NCBI GenBank assembly: GCA_024138025.1
Contig: JAMXBD010000825.1
Location: forward strand, 248,001 to 312,000
Length of the DNA: 64,000 bases
From: Combretum micranthum
Taxonomy: Eukaryota > Streptophyta > Magnoliopsida > Myrtales > Combretaceae
Reading direction: 5' to 3'
Position numbers and translations under genes: made by a program. The notes under the pieces are model-generated. The model saw only the letters and a program-made list of their open reading frames with translations, was not told the origin of the DNA and ran no database searches. Positions 34,928-47,249 of this stretch are shown piece after piece. Within the stretch, counting starts at the first letter, position 1, and each line of letters starts with the position of its first letter.

Positions 34928-35190
34928 TATGGATTTTCTAAGAATCCATATTTAGTTCGATTAGAGGTAACTCAAGTCGTTCATATCTTTAACTGTCTTT
35001 TAAAAAAAAGAAAAAGAAAAAAAAAGAAAGAATTAGGATAAAAAAATTTTTGTCTTTTTTTTTAAGATTAGAGATCAATTGAATTTTTAGGATGAAAAAG
35101 ATTTGATTTTGATTTGTTTGTTTAGGGTTTTGGTGAAATTTGTGGTTTCTAAATCTAGGGTTTAAGTAAAAAAAAAAGGGTGAATTAAGA

Positions 35191-35457
35191 GTGAATTCAA
35201 ATATGTTAAGGATGGATGTTGACGAGATTTCAGGTGATCCTAAATTTTATTTTAGATGTAGTGTGAGTAATAGTGATAGGGCATGTAGTGTGAGAATTGA
35301 CAGTGAATGTTATGCAAATTTTCTTAGCACTTTGTTAGTGGAAAAGTTAAATTTGGAAACTTTGAAGCATCAAATACCTTACAAATTAGAATTATCAAAA
35401 GGGTGTGAAGAAATTCAAGTGACCAAGCAGGTTCTATTTTCTTTTTATATTGGCTAA
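35191..35457 (+). pseudogene. Ty3-gypsy aspartic protease fragment
   Basis: An 88-codon frame holding RACSVRIDSECYANFLSTLL, then VEKLNLETLKHQIPYKL and VTKQVLFSFYIG, the region around the gypsy protease active site. The usual D-S/G-G is changed to DSE. It stands alone: no gag before it and no RT after it. Confidence 0.7.
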
Positions 35458-35976
35458 TGCTATATGATCAAAAGATTGTTGGTTGGATTGAGTTTAAGGC
35501 TAGGGTTTAGAGTACGGTAGAGAATTAGGGATTTTAGGGAATTTCAAATGAGGAAGAAGAATAAGCAGACATGTATTTTAGCTTTGTCAATCTCATCTCT
35601 TTAAGAGATGAAGTCATAAGTGGACGACTCCGTCTCTTAAAGAGATAAGGTTACACCGCTTCAAAAACTTATTCTCTCTAATGATGATGTCGTCCACTTA
35701 TAACCCCGTTTCTTCCAGGGATAAGATTGACTTGCCTAAAACTAGGATTAATTTCATCCTAGTGGTTTTTTTTGTAATGTTTTAAAGTTTAATAATATTA
35801 GTTTCCTTTTCCTCCAACATGTACACAAATTAACATACAGAATTAAAAATAAAAAAAATTCACTATGCGAGCCAAAATGGATTGGGTTATAGTTAAGAAA
35901 TTATGGCTTGTTGAACCTACAGGCCAATGTAGGCTAATCTTGCCCATCTTATAATCCTAGCTTTTATTATAATGTG

Positions 35977-36090
35977 GTTTTTTTTTTTTTTTTTTGGTCA
36001 TTACAGTGGGGGAGGATGGATTTGAATTTAGGACCTCTCACTTGAGAAATAAGGGAAATGTTACTAAGCTACAATGCCATTAGCTTTTTT
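35977..36090 (-). mobile_element. tRNA-derived SINE-like copy
   Basis: Read on the minus strand from about 36090: an A box-like TAGCTTAGTAAC, then a B box-like TTCAAATCC about 35-40 bp on, and a poly-A tail (18-19 T on the plus strand at 35977-35995). This is the order in plant tRNA-derived SINEs. TAGCTTTT at both edges may be a target duplication. Confidence 0.55.
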
Positions 36091-36099
36091 TTTTCACAT

Positions 36100-37317
36100 G
36101 TATTAATATTAAATAGAGAGGTGTTGATTTTTTTATTATTTTATAAATTATCAACTCAATTAAATTATACCTATTAACTTAAAAATTGTAGAAAACAAAA
36201 TATAAAAAAAAGAGAAAGGAGAAAAAGACGAAGATAAAACTAGCAACCTAAAAATAAATTAATTAGCAAGCATTTCACATTTCACAATTACAAAATATAA
36301 TTCTTCTTATCTTTTACACCTTAAGTATAACATATCATTTTCACTCTCTCTTACTCTTCCCAAGAGTTAAGAAGCTTTAACAGCTGGAATCATCTTAATT
36401 TTAATTGAGACTCTTTTTTACTTTTTATTTAAGTTTTATAATTATTAAGAGGTATTTTCATTTTCGTTAATAAATTCATTATGTTAGAGTTTCTTTTCTT
36501 TTTCGACCCCACATATATGGGTTAAAATACCTCTTGTTTGATTAGTTTTTGTTATTTCCTTTTTAGGTGTGTGAGATCAAAATTTATTCCTTTAAAGTCA
36601 CATATGTGCATGTATTTTAGTATTTACCTTTTTTTATTAAGAAAAAGACCTTAATAACCACAATCATGAGTCAAAAGACCCACATCAAAACATATAAAAT
36701 AATAATCATCAATGAGACAAAGAAGAGAGGATGGTCTGTTCACCTTTTAATTCAAAGAACACATCCTTTTTTAAATGAAAATAGCATAATCTACGACTCT
36801 ATTCGCATTTCTCAAAATACACCTAAGAGAAACATTAGGCACACTAGACAAAATAAATTTAATACCATCAACAAGGAATCTATAACTGTAAAGCAACATT
36901 GATGCTGATCAATTAATTGGATTAACAACATTAGTTACATCATATTTTACCTTTATTAACTCCGCTTGTTATTTCTAACCATTTCCAATCCTTTTTTTAA
37001 TTGCCATAGCCTCCATGTTATTGTTTTTAATCCATTTACTTTTGCATTAAAGCTCATGATCACTCTTCTCTAACTTTATTCTTAACCAATGCCTACTATT
37101 CCATAGTCTCAAGCTAAGCATCAACCACATCAATTTCAATTATGTCCACATGGAGGGAGCCACTTGTCATTACTTACATTTCCAGCATCATGTTGTACTT
37201 TTACGCCTCCTTCCTCCACATTCTTCATCCTTAACCATCCCTCTTCTATCCCAAAACATCTACACAATCAAACTACTTTCTCTGGACATGGATCATTTTT
37301 CTCAAACACATAGCTAC
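36100..37317. other. AT-rich stretch without recognised gene
   Basis: Several short open frames with no family resemblance. It continues on the other side of LTR2 (40826 on), since LTR2 is an insertion. Confidence 0.4.
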
Positions 37318-40300
37318 TGTAAACCCATATATTTTATGGTAATTTTATTAGTAGATCCTCGGAGTCAAGATTGGAATCAAAATCCTAAAGTTAAACCGAG
37401 ACAACCTCAAACCCTAGAAACCCTATACTCGATCGAACAGTTTATAAAATCCTAAAATACTGAGTAAATTAGAAAAATAGTATGAACTCGAATTACGAAC
37501 TGAAAAATATGGTATATATCCTAAAATGATCAGATTCATCAAAATTTTAATCGTTTCAAACCTTTTTGTGGTCATTCTCTATAATTGGACATAGAGATGC
37601 AAAACAAGACAAAATTTTCCGAAAAACAATTTATATTAGCAATATATTGAGATATACGTAAAATATCATATCAAATTTCATCGACTCATAAAAATGTCAA
37701 TTATAGCTTTTATATGCATATTTTTATCTTTATCGGTAATTTATTTGTCTTGTCTATTATTCACTACTATTCGGTCTACTCTACTTTTCTTATAACTCTT
37801 ATACCTATTCTCATATTCTTACATACTTACATCTTATAATTTTCTTTTCCCGTAAAACTTTTACTATACTTTATACTTAACTTTTCTTTTACTTCTCTCT
37901 CTCTCCCCCCCTTGTGAACCACCCTCTGTTTCACATTTTTTTTTTTATCTTTTTCATTTACTTTTCCTTCTTTAATTCCTTCCATTTTTCATCTATAAAT
38001 ACCACTACATATCCTCTCATTTTTCACTTTCATTCTCAAAACTCTCACAAAATTTTCTTCTCTTCCTCCTTTACAATCGCCACCACACATACACCCCCAT
38101 TAGCCATTAGCCTCTCCCCAATTTTTCTTTCATCTCTTAAATTAGGTAAACACTAAACCTCCTTCACATATTATGATATGTGATATGTAATATGTGTGTG
38201 TCTTTAAATGTTTCTATTAAAAATTTCCATACTGCATATGTTAGGGAATGGAAATGTAACACACTATATTGTTAATATCATAATGCTATGCTTATGTTTA
38301 CGTTTACGTTATTTATGTTCTTGTTCTAATCTAACTTCCATGTATAAATATGTATATGTATGTACATCTAATCTTTAAAGCCTAATGCTCACTAATATGA
38401 TTCTTTTATTTCATGATCTTTATTTGATATACTTTATTTATTTCATGTTATATAAGATTAGTCAATTTATAGTCTTAAACTGGTTAATAAATTAAGTTCG
38501 AAGGATACTGGAATAATTCAAGTCTTGGGGACCTTTGATAAAAATCTAAGAGTCTCATACTTTTCTTTATTTTTATCTTGATTTTATTTATGAGACTGAA
38601 ATATTTCAAGTCTCGAGAAGCCTTGATAAAAATCTAAGACTTCAATTTTTCATTTTTCTATGCTTTGATTTTATTTATTGTACATGGTGACTGAATTATT
38701 TCAAGTCTTGGGAAGCCTTGATCATAATCTAAGACTTCTATGTTTCAATTTTGATTTTCCTTGTATTGTTACTTACGGTCTTGTTTATTTCTTATTTCGA
38801 GTTGGTTTTTGCTAAATTAGAAATTCATAAATATAGTTTAGGTTTATGTATACCGATGCCCATAGTGGTGTTGTCACAATGGTAAAGAAAAACACTTAAA
38901 ATTTTATTGTTGATAATTCTTTGTTATGAAAATAATTTTCTACATCTACTTTTCAAAGCTTTGGGAACCATTTGAACAAAAGAAAAACTTAGAAAACAAA
39001 ACTAATCTATGATTTTCCATCGAATCATATTCTTAAGTTGTAATCTGATGATTTTACAAACTGAAGTTCTTTTCTTGAGAAAGCATAAGAAAATCAATAT
39101 TTTGACATTGAGCCTTCAACAAAAATTTAAACAAAGTTACAAGAAATAAAATGAAGCATGAAATTTTGCTTTAAGGATCAAATCATCATTATTTACTAAG
39201 AAATGAAGGTTCACAATTAATTTTCAAAAGTACAATATTGCAAAATTATGTTTTCTAAGTTAATCATAAAAATTTGTCTAAAGAATTTTCCTTCAAGCAA
39301 TATCACTAGGATTATACATATATTATAAGCCACTTTTAAAGTCTTTAATGTCTTCTAAGCCTGGGAATAAATTATAAACTTGTCCGAGGAAGTCTATATG
39401 AGATTAAAATTGTATAAAAATGTTAGCTATTAAATCTAAAGAAGTCTGGGCGTGATCTGTACTTTGCAATTTAGAGATCTAAATGGCCCTAAATGTTTGA
39501 AATAACCTTAGAAATAGATAGAGCTTCTGAAGTAAGTAGAAATTGATACTCGAATGCAAAAATTCCAGCTAAAATAAGAAAGTTATGGTCGTTTTAAGTT
39601 TCAATCTTGATAACTAAGAAAACACTGCGAATATAATAAATAGAGTTAGAAATTTATAAAACCTATATGAAATACTTATTTAAGATATTTCTTTTATATA
39701 GGTAACGAGGACTTTGAAGCCTCCTTTCTCAAAGATTGTTTTGATTAAGCGGATTATAATATGGTCGAGTAAGTTATTCTTTGCTTTGTCGTATTCCTAC
39801 TTGTTCTTGTAAATTTAAGCACTAGAATATCGAAAAAGATAAAAATGGAAATTCAATGTTGGTTTATTGTGGGATATGAATGCATTTCGTGGACTTTGAT
39901 AAACTAAAAGGAGCATATTGGAACTTGAATTGTTGATTAGTACGTTGTTTCAATATTTTGTTGATATATTGGTGTGAACATAAATGGTCAACCCTAAATT
40001 GAAAATAACTCTATTGGGATTTAATTCATAAATTGTTCATGCATGGCACGAATTGAGTTTCATCATTTTCGCTATTAATCTTTTATGCAGGAACGGAGAT
40101 TAGTAGTGGTGGCAAGTAGGAGTTGGAAAGTCTGTAAAATGTTAGCATGTAGGAGCCTGAAAATCTACAATTTAACATGATGGTTGTATAGGCTTGTAAC
40201 AATCCCAACCCATGATATAGAGGGTGTAAATCCATTCTACACTTGATTTCTAGTTAATCATGTGTATTTATTTGCTCACTTGTATGATGCATCCCACATG

Positions 40301-40825
40301 CTTGTATTAAGAACTTGTTTGATTTTATGGGTACATTTTGTGAGACTATACCAATAAGCTTGATGTGCTTATAGCCTTATAAATTTTTGTTGTAGCATGA
40401 ATACCTATGGCTTTATCCGAGAGGGAATTTTACTCAGGTAATGACCAAGAAGACTAAGGAGCTTTTGGAAGAAGTTTGCGAGATTGTTTTGGCTTAGACT
40501 TCTATAAAAATATTCTTATATAGAATTTAGCTTTAAACTTTATTTTTATAAAGACTCTTTGGGTTGTACAATCTTATGATTTGATGGAGGTATGTCCCTA
40601 TGAGATGTAAGACTTAATCTTAAGTTATAAAGTTATGTTTTATTATTGTTGAATGTTATTGTTATTTCCTTAAGCTACTTAGTTCCAATAGTAAGTCTCA
40701 CATTGTCCTATAAGTATGCCTTGCACCTAATATTAAAGTTTTTACATGACTAAAATAGTCATTTTTTAGCTTTAGTATTGAATGCAGTGGATTGCCATAT
40801 TTAGGATACTCTTTTGGATGTAATA
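37318..40825 (+). mobile_element. LTR2: long solo LTR-like element
   Basis: It starts TGTAAACCCATATATTTT and ends TTGGATGTAATA, a decayed form of GGGGCGTGACA. GCTAC flanks it exactly (37313-37317, 40826-40830). Length 3,508 bp, no coding capacity. Seen: TATAAAT at 37994-38000, a pyrimidine-rich leader, donor AG/GTAAAC at 38145/38146, acceptor TATAG at 39701, donor CGA/GTAAGT at 39768/39769, and acceptor ATGCAG at 40090. Confidence 0.8.
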
Positions 40826-41860
40826 GCTACACCTATACTTCCATAACATCCAACACATTAAAGCACACATTTTTAAAATTGAAGCCCTTTCATTTCTACC
40901 AAAAAACCCATTCTATCTTCAATCCAGTAGCATATTTGACTTACTTCGAATTTGTCATACCTCCATTCAGGAGATTTGAACTATATGTACTTCACCCAAC
41001 TTACCCTTTTTGACCTTTATACAAAAAGGGTAAGTTAGGTTTGTCACTACCTCCCTCGCCAAATGTTATCCATGACAAGAAGAGAATTTATCAAGATCCA
41101 CCAAAAGAAATGTTAGATTTTTTGTTATCTACATACTCCAAATTTTAAACCATGGACGTGCTTCCACAACATGAGACGAAGGCACCCTAAAGAGATTGGA
41201 TCTTGTTAGGCTAGATAAGCCTACCTTCTTTGCTACTTGCTGGCAAAGGTATTTTTTGTAATAGCTTGTTTTTCTTCTTCAGAGATTCTCAGACTGATTA
41301 TAGAAAAAATCTTAAAACCTACCCTCATGATTGATAAGATCACTAGTATTAAATTTGGTAAAGTAACCTGATATGTTCATTTTATGTGACAATTTAGAGA
41401 TGTAGACATCCATCTATCCTCCCAAGCTCGGATTTTCAGACCCTTTTATGACTCGTTGTAGACCTCCCCTCAAAAGCACATCTCTTCCTTTTAAAAACTT
41501 TAGCCAACCATACAAAGCTCTACCTCCTTTTAATGCCCTGATGGATATTTTAAACATAACAATTCACTGTACACAATATAGAACTCTAGGAATGACAACC
41601 TTAGTCACTTAGAGGTTTCCATACTATGCACACGACATACTTTATAATAGAGAGAACACAGTGGAGTAGCACAATTTATGATGATAGTAGTTAAATAGAA
41701 AAATAAGAGAACTATATAATATTAAGCTTAGTCAAAGTAAATTACATTTCTTTGGGGAGTTCCTCCGCTAAATCCACAATAGTCCTAAAATTTACAGTCA
41801 TCCTAAAAAGTCTCTAAAATAAAGTCTTTGTAAACAAAACACAAGAAATTCCACTAGAAG
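40826..41860. other. Unassigned stretch between LTR2 and the gypsy element
   Basis: No recognisable gene. It contains a 14-bp perfect hairpin (40998-41036). Short open frames are unlike known families. Confidence 0.4.
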
Positions 41861-42293
41861 TGATAGGAATCATGGGTCAATTGGACTGATAACTTGAGTT
41901 AAAGCTAAGGGCTTGATGAACTTGGTTTAAAGAATCCTTACAAATGATCCAAACAATGACGAATTAGGTTTTCTTAGAAGATATTTGATGCATTTTAGAG
42001 TGAGATATGATTTGATGTGCTTAAGCATTGGAAAGTCATCGTCAGAGGAGATCACACCGATGATCCTAACCATGATGGAGAAGACGCCTATGATCAGGCC
42101 CATGACTGAATGTGAGCTAAGGCGTTGTAAATCAAAGGAGATGAAGGCGTCTATCATGGTTGTGATCAAGACTATGATCGTATTAGAGGTTGTAAGAACG
42201 TCATCATTATGTCAATGAAGGACCTGAGGCGATAACGGATGTCATCATGCCTGTGACGCCGACTGTAATTGGCCATATCTCCCATTTGTATCA
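41861..42293 (+). repeat. 5' LTR of the gypsy element
   Basis: TGATAGGAATC...TTGTATCA, 433 bp. It matches 48436 onward closely until about 42280, where about 300 bp present in the 3' LTR are missing. Confidence 0.75.
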
Positions 42294-42296
42294 TCT

Positions 42297-42308
42297 TGGT
42301 ATCAGAGC
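42297..42308 (+). promoter_or_regulatory. Primer-binding site of the gypsy element
   Basis: TGGTATCAGAGC, complementary to initiator-Met tRNA, three bases after the 5' LTR. Confidence 0.85.
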
Positions 42309-42403
42309 TTAGGGTTGCGGGTTGGGCTTGGGGCTTTGGTTTTGGATTCTTTGCTAGGTAAGTTTCGCTATTAAAATTGCTTTTGCTATAAGTTTGATTT
42401 CTT

Positions 42404-42793
42404 TTGAGGTTTTCTGGAAAATCAGATGTTAAAAGTGGAGACAGCGATGCTCTTAAGGGAGAAAGCACCATTTATATGGGAAAGTTCATGGAGTTTATGA
42501 ATGAGATGATGCAAGGAGCATACCATATGATGCAACAACAAGGTGAAACCCTAAGAAGTGTAGAACAAATTGTTAAGGGAAACCCTCAAACCCATGAAAC
42601 ACAAGAACAAGAACTTGTTGAGGAGTTAGAATATAATCCTAGGATTCAAATTCCCCATGGTGGAGTAGTAGATGGTTGCAGAAGAGGAAGAGGGAATGCG
42701 CGTCACCCAGTGTGTGGTCGTAGAGTTGGAGACTATGAAGATCATTTGATAATCACTGTGATGGGTGTAAGCCTAGAGGATTATGCAGTATAG
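42404..42793 (+). pseudogene. Gypsy gag, 5' part
   Basis: A 129-codon frame with KFMEFMNEMMQGAYHMMQQQ and a helical, polar character usual for gag N-termini. The frame stops at 42793, near the edge of the interrupting repeats. Confidence 0.55.
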
Positions 42794-44330
42794 AGATCGT
42801 GATGAACCATGGGTGGTTACAATCTTATTTTGATGAGAAAATGTATTACGCAAATGCTACATAACTTAGTTAAGCTAAATTTAATAAGCAAAACTTGTTT
42901 TTGATATGTTTAAGCTTTAATCTGCATATATGTGTATGTTGCATGTTTTTGTGGAATTTGTGCAAGTTTTAGCAAGAACAAATTTATATGTGCATAGCCT
43001 TGGTCACGGCCTAAACTCGATAGGCAAATCAAGGACTCGATAAGTTTGATTTAAGGTGTGATGAATGTAAAACCAAGGCACGAGAAGTACAATAAAATAA
43101 GTTGAACAGACTTGGTCGCCGGTCATGTCGAGGGCTCAACATGTTAATTAGTTAGGGGGTGACAAGCTCAAAACCAACGCTTGGCAAGCTCAAGTCTTAA
43201 ACTCAACAAGATAAAGAGAACAGACTTGGTCAAGGGCTAAATTAAGGCATGGCAAGTCAAGGCGTGACATGTTCCAAGGCGCAAGAAGTTTGAATCTAAG
43301 GCTCGACGATAACAGACTTGGTTGAGGGGTAAATTTGAGGCATAATGAGTTTGAGGTGAGATAAGTCCAAGGCATGATAGTTTAAAAAATAGCCGTTGCA
43401 AACTTTTAAATTCGACTGTTGGAAGTTCTTTTGAGGTTGAACGACCATGTTTTTAAAACTGATATATATAGAATGTTTTTGGGTGATTTTTAATAGAGAT
43501 TAAAGAAGAGAGAAGAGAGTAGAGCTTAGCTTGCAAATATTAAGTAAAAATACTCTCTCATTTTGTATTTGCATTTAAGTGAATAGTGCTATTCGTGAGA
43601 TTAGTGAGCTAATATTTAAGGCATTATTCACATGTTTTATTTAAGTGTTTTAGTGAAGTCCTCATATGCTGAGGCACTTGTGTGAAGTCCTACATGTGTA
43701 TAAGCATTTGTGAATTCCTTATGTCGAGACATTGAGTGAAGTCCTCTATTGAGGCAATGTAAAGTTCTCCATTATGAGGCATTTGTTATGAAGTCTTCTT
43801 TATGAGACAATTGTTTGTTTGAAAGGAATGTGTGAAGTCTTCGTTGAATGAGGTAAATTGTAGACCATGGAGACTAAGGAGTAGGTCGAACTCCACGTTA
43901 AATCTAGTGTAATCTTCTCCTTCCCTTATCTCTTTATTATTATTATTGTAATTGTACGAAAAAGGATCAGGGTTTGTTTGTTTTGGCTTTTTCCGGCAGA
44001 TACAAACACTTTTTCAAACTTTTTTCTAATAAATTATTTATCAAGAAATAGATATAGATAAAAAAAAGTTGACAGTTATCATCAAAAGATCAAATAGAAC
44101 AAATATAGATAAAATTTAGATGCAAATCGGATATATTTACACACATCATTTTAAAAAAGATACAGATACAGATGAAAAACAGACAATCCAAACAGACCTT
44201 CAAAGAGATAATGATTAGTTAAGTGGGCTTAAAATTAATTTAGAAACCCGCCTCATTGCTTCCGCTTCCACAACATGCATGTGCGTGTAATCAAGCCTTG
44301 TCAATTGATATTTTTTTTTTTATTTCAATA
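42794..44330. repeat. Repeats interrupting gypsy gag
   Basis: 42997-43380 holds about four diverged ~110-bp units marked by ACAGACTTGGTC. 43653-43855 holds about seven 25-35-bp units of the form GTGAAGTCCTC...TGAGGCA. The tail CTCCACGTTAAATCTAGTGT...TTATTATTATTGTAATT resembles the end of a copia LTR. 43967-44205 may be a small TIR element (ends GGTTTGTTTG and CAAACAGACC). Boundaries uncertain. Confidence 0.4.
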
Positions 44331-44337
44331 GATCATA

Positions 44338-45090
44338 AAACTGAATGTACCGTCTTTTGATGTTACCGGTGGAGCGGATAAATATTTTGATTGGGAAGAT
44401 CAAATTGAAAAGCTCTTTGACTATCATGACTGTGATGAAAATACATCGAGTTAAGCTTGTTGCCATTGAGTTTAAAGGTTATGCTTCACATTTGTGGAAG
44501 AATGTATTAGCTAGCAAAAGGAGGGATAGAGAGCAAGATGTAACTACACGGGCTGAGATGCGCAAGTTATTATAGCAAAGATTTTTTTCAGATTACAATA
44601 ACTAAGAATTGTTGATAACGTTGCATACTATGTGACAAAGAAGTAAAAGCGTAACTAAGTATATTCAAGAGTTTGAGATCCCTACTGTGAGAAGTCAAAT
44701 CATGGAAACTCCAGATCAATCAATTGCTAGGTTTTTTATAGGTTTAAAATATGAAATTTCAGATGTTTTTGGGCATCGGAGAATTGATATCTTGGAGGAA
44801 GCAATGTTGATGGAGGAAAAAATTGAAAGACAACACAAATCTCATAAACCATCAGGTAGCTTCTCTAAATATGAAATAGCAAAAAGTTTTATTAGCATGA
44901 TGATAAAAAAAGGGTGTTAATAGTTATAAAGATGATGAGAAGCATGATTCTGTTCTTGACAAATTTGTTGATGAAAAGGGGAAGTTGGTTTTTATACCAA
45001 GTGATTCTAGCAGTGTTGGAAAGAAAACAAGAGATATCAAATATTTCAAATGCTTGGCTTATGGACATATGGTTGCTCATTGTCCAAATA
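44338..45090 (+). pseudogene. Gypsy gag, 3' part with zinc knuckle
   Basis: KLNVPSFDVTGGADKYFDWE opens the conserved retrotransposon gag domain; ARFFIGLKYEISDV follows. A zinc knuckle (KYFKCLAYGHMVAHCPNR, about 45022-45093) has lost its first Cys (YFKC for CFKC). Frameshifts near 44580 and 44920. Confidence 0.7.
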
Positions 45091-45229
45091 GATGAGTTGT
45101 TTACACCCATAAAGGATATATAAAAAGTGAAGGAGAAGAGGAAAGAAGTAGTTATTTTGATTCCAAAGAGGAAGGTGAAGAGTTGATGGCTGAATCATTA
45201 ATTGGGGTTGCTATACCTTTAAATGGGGT

Positions 45230-45725
45230 AGTGAGGATGAGCTTGAGTATTACACTGGTTGTTGATCAAGAGTAAAGAGAGAACAAATTCCATATCAAAT
45301 TCTTAGTAAATTGAGCTATACATGTTGCCATTATTGATTCCATAGGTTATACCAATGTAATGGCAATGACACTTGTAGAGACGCTAAAACTTCCAACTAC
45401 TCCCCATCCCCAACCATACCATTTGCATTCGCTCAATGATAAGGGCTCAATTCATGTCACTAGACAGGTATCAGTTCCTATCTCTTTACCTAACCATTAC
45501 ACTAATGAAGTTCTTTATGATGTAGTTCCTATAAATGTGTCTCATATCTTGTTGGGTTGCCCATGGCTCTTTGACCGGAATGTGAACCACAATGGAAAAG
45601 ACAATACTTACTCCATATTATATAATGGAAAGTGGAGTAAGCTGTTTCCTATGAGTCCCGAAGCAGTGAAGCAAACCCATCGGGAATTGAATCCCTTTGA
45701 GATGAGGTTGGTGTTGATGACATAA
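45230..45725 (+). pseudogene. Gypsy protease fragment
   Basis: MTLVETLKLPTTPHPQPYHL and VSHILLGCPWLFDRNVNH are the conserved protease flank of this gypsy type. The active-site DSG region reads IIDSIGY after a stop. Inactive. Confidence 0.75.
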
Positions 45726-45779
45726 GGAGAGATTGAGAAAGAATTGACCAATAGACAACCAATTGTATGTGAAACAAGC

Positions 45780-46725
45780 TTTGGAAGTTGAAAGTGATCT
45801 TTCCATCCCGGATGAAGTTCAAAATTTTTTAACTTAATTTGTTGATATTTTTCTAGAAGAACTTCCAAAAGGATTACCTCCTTTCAGGGGTATTGAGCAT
45901 TTTGATTTTGTACCTAAAGCTACATTGGCTAATAGACCAGCTTATTGGAGGAATCCTAAAGAAGATAAAGAATCGAAGAAGCAAGTGGATGAATTGCTAG
46001 AAAAGGGGTTTATGTGAGAAAGTATGAGTCCATGTTCGATGCCAGCTTTATTAGTGCCCAAGAAAGATGGTAGTTAGAGGATGTTTGTGGATAGTAGGGT
46101 GGTTAATCACATTATTGTGAAATATCGGTATCCTACACCACATGTTAATGACATGCTATATGAGTTGCATGCTTCCCAATTATTTTCCAAGATTGAGTTG
46201 AAGAGTGGGTATCATCAAATAAGGATGAAAGCTGGAGATGAATGGAAGATAGCTTTCAAAACCAAGCATGGTTTGTATGAATGGATAGTAATGCCATTTG
46301 GCTTGTCCAATGCTCCCAGTGCTTTCATGAGATTGATGAATTTTGTATTAAGAAGGTTTTTGGAAAAGTTTACAGTGTTTGTGTTGATGATATTTTGGCA
46401 TATAGTCCGCATTTAGAGAGTCGTACTATGCACTTGACTTTGGCTTTTATGGTGTTGAGGAATGAGAAATTGTATACCAATTTGAAGAAGTGTATCTTCT
46501 GTAAAAGTGAGGTAGCATGTCTCGGATTTGTTATATCTAGTGAGGGCCTTCGTATTGATGATGAGAAGATTAAAGCCATCACTGAGTGGCCTATTCCCAA
46601 CTAATGTTTTGGAGGTATCTAGTTTTCATGGGCTTTCTTCTTTTTATAGGAGATTCATCAAAGATTTTAGTACAATTGTAGCACCATTGATGGAGTTAGC
46701 GAAGAAAGGAGGTTCTTTCCATTGA
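45780..46725 (+). pseudogene. Gypsy reverse transcriptase
   Basis: [68 protein letters not shown] and VDDILAYS can be read in order. The two catalytic Asp of the YxDD box remain but Tyr is changed (CVDD). Stops near 46017 and 46077 and frameshifts near 46375 and 46600. Confidence 0.85.
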
Positions 46726-47060
46726 AGTCAATCAAAGTTTTGAGTTGATCAAGAAGAAATTGACTTTAGCTCCATTCTTAGTGCCTTATGATTTCAACAA
46801 GTTTTTGGGCTTGAATGTGATGCCTCCAATGTTGAAATTGGTGCAATTCTTACGTAAGGGAGTCGTCTCCTTGCATATTTTAGTGAGAGGATTCGTGGAG
46901 TTGCATTAAACTATCCCATCTATGACAAGGAATTATATTCATTTATTCGAGCTATTACTATATGGCAACACTATCTATTACCTAAAGAGTTCATCATATT
47001 TTTTGACCATGAATCTTTAAAATATTTGAGAGGTCAAAATTAATTGTCCAAGAGGCATGT
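46726..47060 (+). pseudogene. Gypsy RNase H
   Basis: [32 protein letters not shown] and [12 protein letters not shown] are RNase H landmarks, with an in-frame stop between the first two. Confidence 0.75.
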
Positions 47061-47249
47061 GAGATGGATTGAGTTCTTTGAGACATTTGCACATACTATT
47101 AAGTATAAGAAGGGTGATACTAATGTAGTAGTCGATGCATTATTTAGGAGGCATACCTTGTTAAATTCCATACAGGCCAAGTTGTTGGGTTTTGACCAAA
47201 TTGTGGAACAATATTCTGAGAATGGAGTCTTTGCACCCACTGTAGTAGT

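Larger units (their letters stand above)
21931..35785 (-). mobile_element. Large decayed MULE (Mutator-like), host of nest 1
   Basis: The left end (ATTACAAAAAAAA, then AATAATCCCAGAATTAGACA) is the diverged inverted counterpart of the right end read on the minus strand (ATTACAAAAAAAACC, then TTAATCCTAGTTTTAGGCAA). Transposase fragments on the minus strand lie between them. Removing LTR4, LTR5, the inverted-LTR element and the gypsy fragment leaves about 4 kb, a reasonable MULE size. Subterminal regions carry palindromic CTCGTCTCTT/AAGAGACGAG words. The 9-bp duplication expected of MULEs could not be confirmed. Confidence 0.6.

Noticed and set aside
37914..38156. 80-codon open frame in LTR2 leader
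   Set aside because: Ser/Phe/His-rich translation of a pyrimidine-rich leader; no counterpart in LTR7 or LTR1.
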